Shown here: positions 7,065 to 11,869 of the stretch, one piece after another
Position numbering within the stretch: the stretch's first letter is position 1
Layout: each line of letters begins with the position of its first letter
Assembly: GCA_001438985.1 (NCBI GenBank)
Contig: LIAZ01000014.1
Location: 1-13,321, forward strand
DNA: 13,321 nucleotides
From: Acidimicrobium sp. BACL17 MAG-120823-bin42
GTDB lineage: Bacteria > Actinomycetota > Acidimicrobiia > Acidimicrobiales > Ilumatobacteraceae
Direction: 5' to 3'
Translations under genes and position numbers: made by a program
The notes under the pieces: model-generated
The model's input: only the letters and a program-made list of their open reading frames with translations
Databases searched by the model: none
What the model was told of the DNA's origin: nothing

Positions 7065-7307
7065 GTGGCTCAACTGCGATTGTTCGCATCTGCTCGTGAA
7101 GCGGCGGGGTGCGCGCGCGATGTGGTTCCGGGTGCCACGGTGAGCGAAGTGATTGCCGAGGCGAATCGCCGATTTGGTAGCGACTTTGAGCGTGTCCTTA
7201 ACTCATGCAAAATCTGGGTTAATGGCGAGGTCGCCGATTTATCAACTGCCGTGAACGACAATGATGAGGTGGCAATTCTTCCTCCGGTATCTGGCGGTGA
7301 CGCATGA
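7065..7307 (+). CDS. MoaD/ThiS-family sulfur-carrier-like protein with C-terminal extension
   Basis: An 80-aa beta-grasp protein. It opens with AQLRLFASAREAAG, continues with a helix containing VIAEANRRFG, then CKIWVNGEVADLST, and ends NDNDEVAILPPVSGGDA. The VAILPPVSGG ending is the signature of MoaD, the small subunit of molybdopterin synthase, whose terminal diglycine is adenylated and thiocarboxylated. Here Asp-Ala follows the diglycine (residues 77-78), so the tail must be trimmed before it could carry sulfur, or the protein does another job. The extra residues arise where the stop overlaps the next gene's start (ATGA at 7304-7307). No moaE, moeB or thiazole gene is nearby, so the pathway is not set by context. 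Confidence 0.75.
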   Translation: MAQLRLFASAREAAGCARDVVPGATVSEVIAEANRRFGSDFERVLNSCKIWVNGEVADLSTAVNDNDEVAILPPVSGGDA

Positions 7308-7786
7308 GTGATCTGTCCCACCTCGACCTCGCGGGAATTCGCGCGGCTCGAGCAGCATTGCAAGCCCAAGAAGATGCTGTGTCATTTGTTCGCCGCATGG
7401 CACAGGGCCGACTCGACATTGCTCGTGATGAACAGCGTCGTCGAGCAGAGAATTTGCCAACTTCGCAAACAGCAACTGACTTGGCCGGAGTGTTTGGTCA
7501 AGAACACGGTGGTGGTTCTGCGCGTCCTCCTCGTGAAACAAATATTTCCACCGATCATCCATTAGTCATAGAACTGGAGCAACTGTGTGATCGAGTTGGG
7601 TTTGGCTCCATTCGCACGCTTGATGAAGCTGCGCTCCTCGGTGTGATTGATGAGTTAAGCGCATTTGAAAACGCGCGTTCTGGTGAGCGCCGAATGTTAT
7701 TTGATCAGATCGATACGCTCACTGCCGAATTAGTGCAGCGCTATAAACAAGATGGCGCAGACGTCGACTCGCTACTCAACGATTAG
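7304..7786 (+). CDS. rsiG: RsiG-like c-di-GMP-binding anti-sigma factor
   Basis: A 160-aa soluble, mostly helical protein. In Streptomyces, RsiG with bound c-di-GMP holds the sporulation sigma factor WhiG; its ligand motif E(X)3S(X)2R(X)3Q(X)3D occurs on two helices of a hairpin. Here residues E23, S27, R30, Q34 and D38 match the motif exactly. A second copy at E122, S126, R129, F133 and D137 matches except that Phe replaces Gln. The two helices (about 10-50 and 108-148) are joined by a Gly/Pro-rich, low-complexity linker (about 52-84). The gene overlaps the moaD-like gene by ATGA and is followed 8 nt later by an XRE regulator. I believe such genes were long annotated as AmfC, aerial mycelium formation protein. 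No sigma factor gene is in the window; the partner is inferred to be a WhiG/FliA-type sigma elsewhere. Confidence 0.75.
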   Translation: MSDLSHLDLAGIRAARAALQAQEDAVSFVRRMAQGRLDIARDEQRRRAENLPTSQTATDLAGVFGQEHGGGSARPPRETNISTDHPLVIELEQLCDRVGFGSIRTLDEAALLGVIDELSAFENARSGERRMLFDQIDTLTAELVQRYKQDGADVDSLLND

Positions 7787-7794
7787 GAACCATC

Positions 7795-8157
7795 ATGGTC
7801 GTAGATAAACGTTTAGCCGATGTTGGAAATTTTATTCGTCAACAACGCGAGCTCGCTCAGCAATCAATTCGTGATTTAGCAAAAGTTGCGGGAGTATCAA
7901 ATCCGTATTTGTCTCAGATTGAGCGCGGGTTGCGTAAACCGTCGGCAGAAATCTTGCAACAACTTGCGCGAGCAATGAAGATCTCCGCAGAATCGTTGTA
8001 TGAGCGTGCTGGCATTCTCGACCCGAGTGACGAACCACGCCCTGGAGTAGTTGATGCGGTGTCGTCCGATGAACGCCTGACAATTGAACAAAAACAAACT
8101 CTTCTCTCGGTCTACCGCAGTTTTGTTGGGGAAGAACCCAATTCAGCTCCGCGCTGA
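7795..8157 (+). CDS. XRE-family HTH transcriptional regulator (Rv0474-like)
   Basis: A 120-aa DNA-binding protein. A lambda-repressor/SinR-type helix-turn-helix spans about residues 9-66: FIRQQRELAQQSIRDLAKVA, GVSNPYLSQIERGLRKPS (recognition region), then ILQQLARAMKISAESLYERA. A short C-terminal region (about 80-120) with LTIEQKQTLLSVYRSFV forms a helix likely used for dimerisation. The combination GVSNPYLSQxERGLRKPSA and SLYERAGIL closely matches mycobacterial Rv0474 as I recall it. ATG 7795 follows an AGGA Shine-Dalgarno that overlaps the rsiG stop, so it is probably in the same transcript as the moaD-like gene and rsiG. Targets cannot be read from the sequence. Confidence 0.85.
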   Translation: MVVDKRLADVGNFIRQQRELAQQSIRDLAKVAGVSNPYLSQIERGLRKPSAEILQQLARAMKISAESLYERAGILDPSDEPRPGVVDAVSSDERLTIEQKQTLLSVYRSFVGEEPNSAPR

Positions 8158-8183
8158 ACAAGCGGAATATTGTTGCTCGCAGA

Positions 8184-8189
8184 TAGGTT
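8184..8189 (+). promoter_or_regulatory. Possible -10 element before mshA
   Basis: TAGGTT (TANNNT) lies 9 nt before the mshA ATG, in a 41-nt gap after the XRE gene. It would give a transcript with a 2-3 nt leader. The GAAGAAG before the ATG is a weak Shine-Dalgarno alternative, in which case mshA is read through from upstream. Confidence 0.3.
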
Positions 8190-8198
8190 GAAGAAGTA

Positions 8199-9410
8199 AT
8201 GCAGCGCGTGGCAATTCTCTCAATGCACACATCGCCGCTGGCTCAGCCTGGCGTGGGTGATGGTGGCGGCATGAATGTGTATGTGCGCGAGTTGGTGTCA
8301 TCACTTGCAAGCAGCGGAGTGCAGTGCACGACATATACGCGTTCGTGGCGTGACGGTCTGCCTGAAGAGATTGAAGTCGAACCCAACCATCGGGTGGTTC
8401 ATGTTCGGGCAGGTGACATTGCGCTTCCGAAGGAAGACATGCTCTCTGTGGTCGACGAATTCACCGATGGAGTGGCGTGGCATTTGCGCCACCACGGCAA
8501 TGCCGATGTGTTGCATGCCAATTATTGGTTGTCTGGCCTTGCAGGTCACCGACTAAAACACGAATTGGATTTGCCACTGGTAACGACGTTTCACACCTTT
8601 GCGCGCGTGAAAAGTTTAGGCGGCGATGCCGAATCACCGATCCGCGATACAGCCGAACTTGAGATCATTGGTTGCGCCGATGCCATCATGGTTAGTTGCA
8701 TAGAAGAGCAGTCGCAATTCCAGTCGTTGTATGGCACTGCTCCTGGCACAATCGAAGTTCTTGCCCCCGGTGTAGAACGCGCATTTTTTTCACCTGGCGA
8801 TCGTCGCGGAGCCCGACATGCTCTCGGACTTGGTTCTGGTCCGATCTTGTTGTTCGTTGGTCGCATTCAGCCACTCAAAGGACTCGATGTTGCAATTCGC
8901 ACGCTTGCCGAATTAGGTCGTCCTGATGCGCAACTGGTGGTCGTTGGTGGTGCAAGCGGTGTCGAAGGTGAGTCCGAACTTGCTCGCATCACTGCGTTAA
9001 TCGCCGAGTTGGGGTTAGTCGGTCGTGTCAAGTTCTTTGCACCGCAGCCACATCATTTGTTGTCGACGTTCTATCGAGCAGCTGATGTCGTGCTTGTTCC
9101 ATCGCGCAGCGAAAGTTTTGGGTTGGTTGCACTTGAGGCAGCAGCATGCGGAATTCCCGTTGTCGCAACAGCAGTTGGTGGTTTGTTGAATTTGATTGTG
9201 GATGGCAAAACAGGATTTCTTGTACCTGGACGAGATGTTTCGGGCTTTGTGCGGTACACGCGCAGATTGCTTGATGATTCGTTGCTTGCGTTGTCAGTAG
9301 GAACCGCCGCCGCCGAACGCGCAAAAATGTATTCATGGCGATCTGCGGCGCTCAAGGCTCGCAGCGTGTACGCCGAGTTGCTTGCTCGCGACTTGGTTGC
9401 GTGTAACTAG
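8199..9410 (+). CDS. mshA: D-inositol-3-phosphate glycosyltransferase (mycothiol biosynthesis)
   Basis: A 403-aa GT-B fold, GT4-family retaining glycosyltransferase. MshA transfers GlcNAc from UDP-GlcNAc to 1L-myo-inositol-1-phosphate, the first committed step of mycothiol synthesis, in the cytoplasm. The acceptor-side N-terminal loop GVGDGGGMNVYVREL (18-32) is diagnostic of this family. The donor-binding half shows FVGRIQPLKG (219-228) with R222 and K227, and the EX7E motif at E305 and E313 in SRSESFGLVALEAAACG. The length is slightly below that of the corynebacterial and mycobacterial enzymes but no domain is missing. Its stop TAG shares one base with the GTG start of the YbjN-family gene, a coupling known from other actinobacteria (Rv0486-Rv0487). 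Its presence implies that the host uses mycothiol, hence the actinobacterial assignment. Confidence 0.95.
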   Translation: MQRVAILSMHTSPLAQPGVGDGGGMNVYVRELVSSLASSGVQCTTYTRSWRDGLPEEIEVEPNHRVVHVRAGDIALPKEDMLSVVDEFTDGVAWHLRHHGNADVLHANYWLSGLAGHRLKHELDLPLVTTFHTFARVKSLGGDAESPIRDTAELEIIGCADAIMVSCIEEQSQFQSLYGTAPGTIEVLAPGVERAFFSPGDRRGARHALGLGSGPILLFVGRIQPLKGLDVAIRTLAELGRPDAQLVVVGGASGVEGESELARITALIAELGLVGRVKFFAPQPHHLLSTFYRAADVVLVPSRSESFGLVALEAAACGIPVVATAVGGLLNLIVDGKTGFLVPGRDVSGFVRYTRRLLDDSLLALSVGTAAAERAKMYSWRSAALKARSVYAELLARDLVACN

Positions 9411-9871
9411 TGACCGACCTGTTTGACGACTCTGCGTTGGCGCGCATTGAGCGTCAGATTGATGAGTGGCTCGGACGAGCAAAAACCCAGAACCCATTGA
9501 TCCTTGCCGTTGATCGATCTACTGACGAAGAAATTCGGTGGTATGTGCGAATGTCGGGTGAAGAGAAAGAATTTACGACAGTGTGGTTAACGCTGGGTCA
9601 GCGAACCTTGCGCTTTGAAACCTATGTGATGCCAGCACCAGAGGAGAACGCGCAGCAACTGTATGAAAACCTGTTGCGACGAAACGAAAAACTAGTCGGG
9701 GCACACTTTTCGATCGGTCAGGAAGACGCGGTGTTTTTGCGGGGCGAATTGCCCTTGAACGTACTCAGCGAGCAAGAACTCGACCGAGCAATTGGCACGC
9801 TGTACCAGACAGTAGAGCAGACCTTTGGCTCGTTGATTCGTATTGGTTTTGCCAGCCGATTTGTTGAATAG
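9410..9871 (+). CDS. YbjN domain protein (type III secretion chaperone-like fold)
   Basis: A 153-aa cytoplasmic alpha/beta protein. The pattern WYVRMSGEEKEFTTVWLTLG, then LRFETYVMPAPEENAQQLYE, LLRRNEKLVGAHFSIGQEDA and VFLRGELPLNVLSEQELDRA is that of the YbjN family, whose fold resembles type III secretion chaperones. The homologue Rv0487 likewise follows mshA in mycobacteria, so the pairing appears conserved, but the biochemical role is unknown. The start is GTG 9410, overlapping the mshA TAG by one base (TAGTG), which implies translational coupling. An inverted repeat follows the stop. Confidence 0.8.
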   Translation: MTDLFDDSALARIERQIDEWLGRAKTQNPLILAVDRSTDEEIRWYVRMSGEEKEFTTVWLTLGQRTLRFETYVMPAPEENAQQLYENLLRRNEKLVGAHFSIGQEDAVFLRGELPLNVLSEQELDRAIGTLYQTVEQTFGSLIRIGFASRFVE

Positions 9872-9887
9872 CCGCACACATCGTCAG

Positions 9888-9935
9888 TGGTTCGAGTTGT
9901 TGGCGCTTGGGGAAGTCGTCCAATAACTCGAACCA
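9888..9935. repeat. 16-bp near-perfect inverted repeat upstream of proC
   Basis: Arms 9888-9903 (TGGTTCGAGTTGTTGG) and 9920-9935 (CCAATAACTCGAACCA) pair along all 16 positions with one G-U wobble, leaving a 16-nt loop. It lies 17 nt after the YbjN-family stop. No T-run follows on either strand, so it is not a classic intrinsic terminator. The right arm overlaps where the -35 region of the proC promoter should be, which suggests an operator, or a hairpin that stabilises the 3' end of the mshA transcript. Confidence 0.65.
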
Positions 9936-9945
9936 ATCAAGTCGC

Positions 9946-9951
9946 TAGCCT
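9946..9951 (+). promoter_or_regulatory. -10 element of a leaderless proC promoter
   Basis: TAGCCT (TANNNT) followed by exactly 6 nt (GTCGTC) and ATG 9958. It is identical in sequence and spacing to the nadE -10 box. No Shine-Dalgarno is present before proC. Confidence 0.55.
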
Positions 9952-9957
9952 GTCGTC

Positions 9958-10749
9958 ATGAATCGTCAGCCAATCACGTTTGTGGGTGGTGGCAATATGG
10001 GTAGCGCCATTATTGAAGGTCTTGTGCGCGCCGGATGGGCAGCCGCCGATATCACGGTTGTCGAGTTGTCGTCAGATCGACGAAACGCTCTTGCAACAAT
10101 GTTTCCTGGAATCGTGACGAGTGAGTCAGTGTTGCCGTGCTCTGCAGGCGTGATTGCGGTGAAGCCGGGTGGAGCAGCACAAGCGTGTCACGCACTTGCT
10201 GCAGCCGGAGCTCAGCGCGTGTTGTCGATTGCTGCCGGAATCAGTGTGGCGACCTTGCAAGAAGCAGCTGGTGATCACACAGCAGTAGTTCGTGCAATGC
10301 CAAACACTCCCGCATTAATCGGTGAAGGAATGGCAGGGATCTGTGCATCAGATTCCACATCAGCCGAGGTAGTGCAGTGGGCTGAAGAGATATTGGGCGC
10401 GGTAGGCAAAGTGGTTCGTGTGCCCGAATCGTTGATTGATGCTGTGACAGCAATTTCTGGTTCTGGTCCTGCGTATGTGTTTTTAGTGGCCGAGGCACTC
10501 ACGAATTCTGCAATTGAACAAGGCCTGTCGCCAGAAGTCGCCGACCTATTGGTCCGACAATTGTTTGTCGGCTCGGCGCAGCTACTGGGACAGTCGTCAG
10601 AATCTGCTCAGCAATTGCGAGCAAATGTGACGTCGCCAAATGGTGTCACCGCAGCGGCTATTGCCACATTGGAGGCAACAGGGTTGCGGAGTGCTATATC
10701 GGAGACGGTAAAAAGTGCTGTGATTCGCAGCCGTGAGATGGGTAAGTAG
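9958..10749 (+). CDS. proC: Pyrroline-5-carboxylate reductase
   Basis: A 263-aa enzyme catalysing the last step of proline synthesis, NAD(P)H reduction of 1-pyrroline-5-carboxylate. The N-terminal Rossmann domain begins with FVGGGNMGSAIIEGLVRAG (8-26). AVKPGG (72-77), RAMPNTPALIGEGM and AISGSGPAYVFLVAEAL are conserved family segments, and the C-terminal dimer domain carries LLGQSSESAQQLRANVTSPNGVTAAAI-like text, i.e. the conserved VTSPNGVTAAA motif. The length is typical. ATG 9958 is fixed by the -10 box 6 nt upstream. In mycobacteria proC lies some way downstream of mshA, so the grouping fits actinobacterial gene order. A promoter-like box and a structured RNA begin immediately after the stop. 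Confidence 0.95.
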   Translation: MNRQPITFVGGGNMGSAIIEGLVRAGWAAADITVVELSSDRRNALATMFPGIVTSESVLPCSAGVIAVKPGGAAQACHALAAAGAQRVLSIAAGISVATLQEAAGDHTAVVRAMPNTPALIGEGMAGICASDSTSAEVVQWAEEILGAVGKVVRVPESLIDAVTAISGSGPAYVFLVAEALTNSAIEQGLSPEVADLLVRQLFVGSAQLLGQSSESAQQLRANVTSPNGVTAAAIATLEATGLRSAISETVKSAVIRSREMGK

Positions 10750-10752
10750 TCG

Positions 10753-10758
10753 CTAGGG
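10753..10758 (+). promoter_or_regulatory. -10-like box for the small RNA after proC
   Basis: TAGGGT (TANNNT) in the context TCGCTAGGGT, matching TCGCTAGCCT before proC in its first seven bases. A start 6-7 nt downstream would fall near 10765, before the C6 hairpin and with no start codon. No clear -35 is visible; the site begins only 3 nt after the proC stop. Confidence 0.4.
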
Positions 10759-10764
10759 TATGCC

Positions 10765-10876
10765 GTAGGTCACGAACTCCGGACGGGGTTACCCCCCAAC
10801 CGGGAGTCGCGCTTGTAAAAGTGCGCCGTTTGGGCCGGTGCCGTCGGGGGGTTGGCACCGGCCCATTCGTATTTTT
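10765..10876 (+). ncRNA. Putative structured RNA with a C6 loop (6C-like), ending in a terminator
   Basis: Three hairpins follow one another in a gene-free stretch. Hairpin 1: ACTCC (10776-10780) pairs with GGAGT (10803-10807), then GGTT (10787-10790) with AACC (10798-10801), closing a loop ACCCCCC. Hairpin 2: CGCGC (10808-10812) with GTGCG (10821-10825), one G-U pair, loop TTGTAAAA. Hairpin 3: an 11-bp G+C-rich terminator stem (10832-10864) with a loop that contains GGGGGG, then a T-run. Actinobacterial 6C RNAs are defined by two hairpins with loops of six or more C; here only the first loop is C6 while the second is G6, so this is either a divergent relative or a different RNA. It could be a free small RNA or an attenuating leader of the downstream SAM-cleaving enzyme. 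Ends are estimates. Confidence 0.45.
10832..10876 (+). terminator. Intrinsic terminator upstream of the DUF62 gene
   Basis: GGGCCGGTGCC (10832-10842) and GGCACCGGCCC (10854-10864) form a perfect 11-bp stem with loop GTCGGGGGGTT, followed by ATTCGTATTTTT. It would stop transcripts from proC or from the TAGGGT box 11 nt before the DUF62 start. The tail also reads TATTTT (10870-10875), a TANNNT box 12 nt before ATG 10888, so the same bases could be the -10 of the next gene. Confidence 0.8.
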
Positions 10877-10887
10877 AAGAACTCACC

Positions 10888-11763
10888 ATGAAACATCGCT
10901 TTGATCACATTTCGTTCCTCTCTGATTACGGAACTCGAGATGAATTCGTTGGCATCGTGAAATGTGTTGTTGCAGACATTGCGCCACATGTGCGAGTGAT
11001 TGACATTACACATGACATTTCAGCATTTGATGTGCGTGCTGGTTCGCTTGCACTTGCGCGAGCAGTTGCATATGTGCCAGAAGGCGTAGTGCTCGCAATT
11101 GTCGATCCCGGCGTTGGCAGTGCGCGTCGCGCCATTGCGGTCAGTGTTGCTGGTGGCAAAGGTGTGTTTATTGGCCCAGATAACGGCCTCTTGGCAACCG
11201 GTGTTGCGCTTGCCGGTGGTGCTGAATTTGCTGTCGAGCTAACAAATACGAAATACCACTTGCCATCACCTGGCACCACGTTTGCAGGGCGCGACATTTT
11301 TGCTGCCGTTGCGGCGCACGTATGTAATGGAGTTTCGCTAGAAGATCTCGGCAACGAGATTGATACTGCTTCAATCCTTCCCGGCATCGTCCCTATTACT
11401 CGGGAAGAAAATGGAGCAGTGGTTGGCGAAGTGACGTGGGTGGACCATTTTGGAAATTGTCAACTCAATATCGGGCCAACCGAAATTGAACAATGGGGAT
11501 CTCCAGTGAGAATTGCAATTGGTTTGCCTAGTTCGCCTAACTATGTGATGCGATCGGTTCCCGTTGTCCACAATTTTTCCGAGATCGGCGGCGGCCTTGG
11601 TTTGGTGATTGATTCGTACGGCATGCTGGCGCTATGCACCGACCGGGGATCAGCAGCCGCAGAATGTGATCTTGCGCCAACCGTGCAGATCGCGCTTTCT
11701 CAAGATCCAGCAAGTGGTCAAGGGGTGAGCACATCCGTGCGGTTGGGGCCTAAACCCGACTGA
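10888..11763 (+). CDS. SAM hydroxide adenosyltransferase (DUF62 family)
   Basis: A 291-aa enzyme of the DUF62/SAM-dependent halogenase-hydroxide adenosyltransferase family, which splits S-adenosylmethionine into adenosine and methionine using water. Related proteins are fluorinase and chlorinase. N-terminal FLSDYGTRDEFVG (10-22), the VDPGVGSARR segment (72-81) with D73 and R80, GPDNGLL (96-102), FAGRDIFAAVAAH (132-144) and a C-terminal barrel with VDHFGNCQLNI are all family features. The Asp-Arg-His catalytic triad of the archaeal hydroxide adenosyltransferase corresponds to D73, R80 and H144 with matching Asp-Arg spacing. The loop insert typical of fluorinase is not apparent, so a halogenase is unlikely. 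There is no clear Shine-Dalgarno; a terminator ends 11 nt before the ATG. The physiological role of this family in bacteria is poorly known. Confidence 0.88.
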   Translation: MKHRFDHISFLSDYGTRDEFVGIVKCVVADIAPHVRVIDITHDISAFDVRAGSLALARAVAYVPEGVVLAIVDPGVGSARRAIAVSVAGGKGVFIGPDNGLLATGVALAGGAEFAVELTNTKYHLPSPGTTFAGRDIFAAVAAHVCNGVSLEDLGNEIDTASILPGIVPITREENGAVVGEVTWVDHFGNCQLNIGPTEIEQWGSPVRIAIGLPSSPNYVMRSVPVVHNFSEIGGGLGLVIDSYGMLALCTDRGSAAAECDLAPTVQIALSQDPASGQGVSTSVRLGPKPD

Positions 11764-11777
11764 GTTCTGAATTGGCG

Positions 11778-11783
11778 TATTGT
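11778..11783 (+). promoter_or_regulatory. -10 element of a leaderless promoter for the 25-aa ORF
   Basis: TATTGT (TANNNT) followed by exactly 6 nt (CAAAGC) and ATG 11790. It begins 15 nt after the DUF62 stop. If correct, it drives the small ORF and the acyl-CoA synthetase as a leaderless dicistronic message. Confidence 0.45.
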
Positions 11784-11789
11784 CAAAGC

Positions 11790-11867
11790 ATGCGTCCTGC
11801 AACAACTTTGGCAATTGCCCTTCTGCTGTTATCAATCTTTGCCGCTGGATTGATTTCTCTCCGGTAG
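11790..11867 (+). CDS. 25-residue single-pass membrane small protein
   Basis: ATG 11790 opens a 25-codon frame ending TAG. The peptide starts MRPATT, has a hydrophobic core LAIALLLLSIFAAGLIS (about residues 7-23) and ends LR, i.e. one short transmembrane helix with a basic residue at each end and no charged residue inside. Evidence for being real: a TANNNT box sits exactly 6 nt before the ATG, as for nadE, moaD-like and proC; the composition is clearly non-random; and its stop is 2 nt before the GTG of the acyl-CoA synthetase. It could be a membrane tether or modulator for the synthetase, or a leader ORF whose translation is needed for expression of the next gene. No family is recognised. Confidence 0.5.
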   Translation: MRPATTLAIALLLLSIFAAGLISLR

Positions 11868-11869
11868 TC

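Noticed and set aside
7029..7073. Histidine phosphatase start at ATG 7073
   Set aside because: It would overlap the divergent moaD-like start, and the extra residues have no place in the fold. GTG 7028 has a -10 box 8 nt upstream.
10926..11387. A 153-codon minus-strand open frame inside the DUF62 gene
   Set aside because: It is a low-complexity shadow composition; the plus strand carries an intact catalytic triad and all family motifs.
11780..11869. An upstream TTG start for the acyl-CoA synthetase at 11780
   Set aside because: The added 30 residues would be Cys/Asn-rich and unlike the family N-terminus, and the TTG falls inside the -10 box. GTG 11870 fits the fold.
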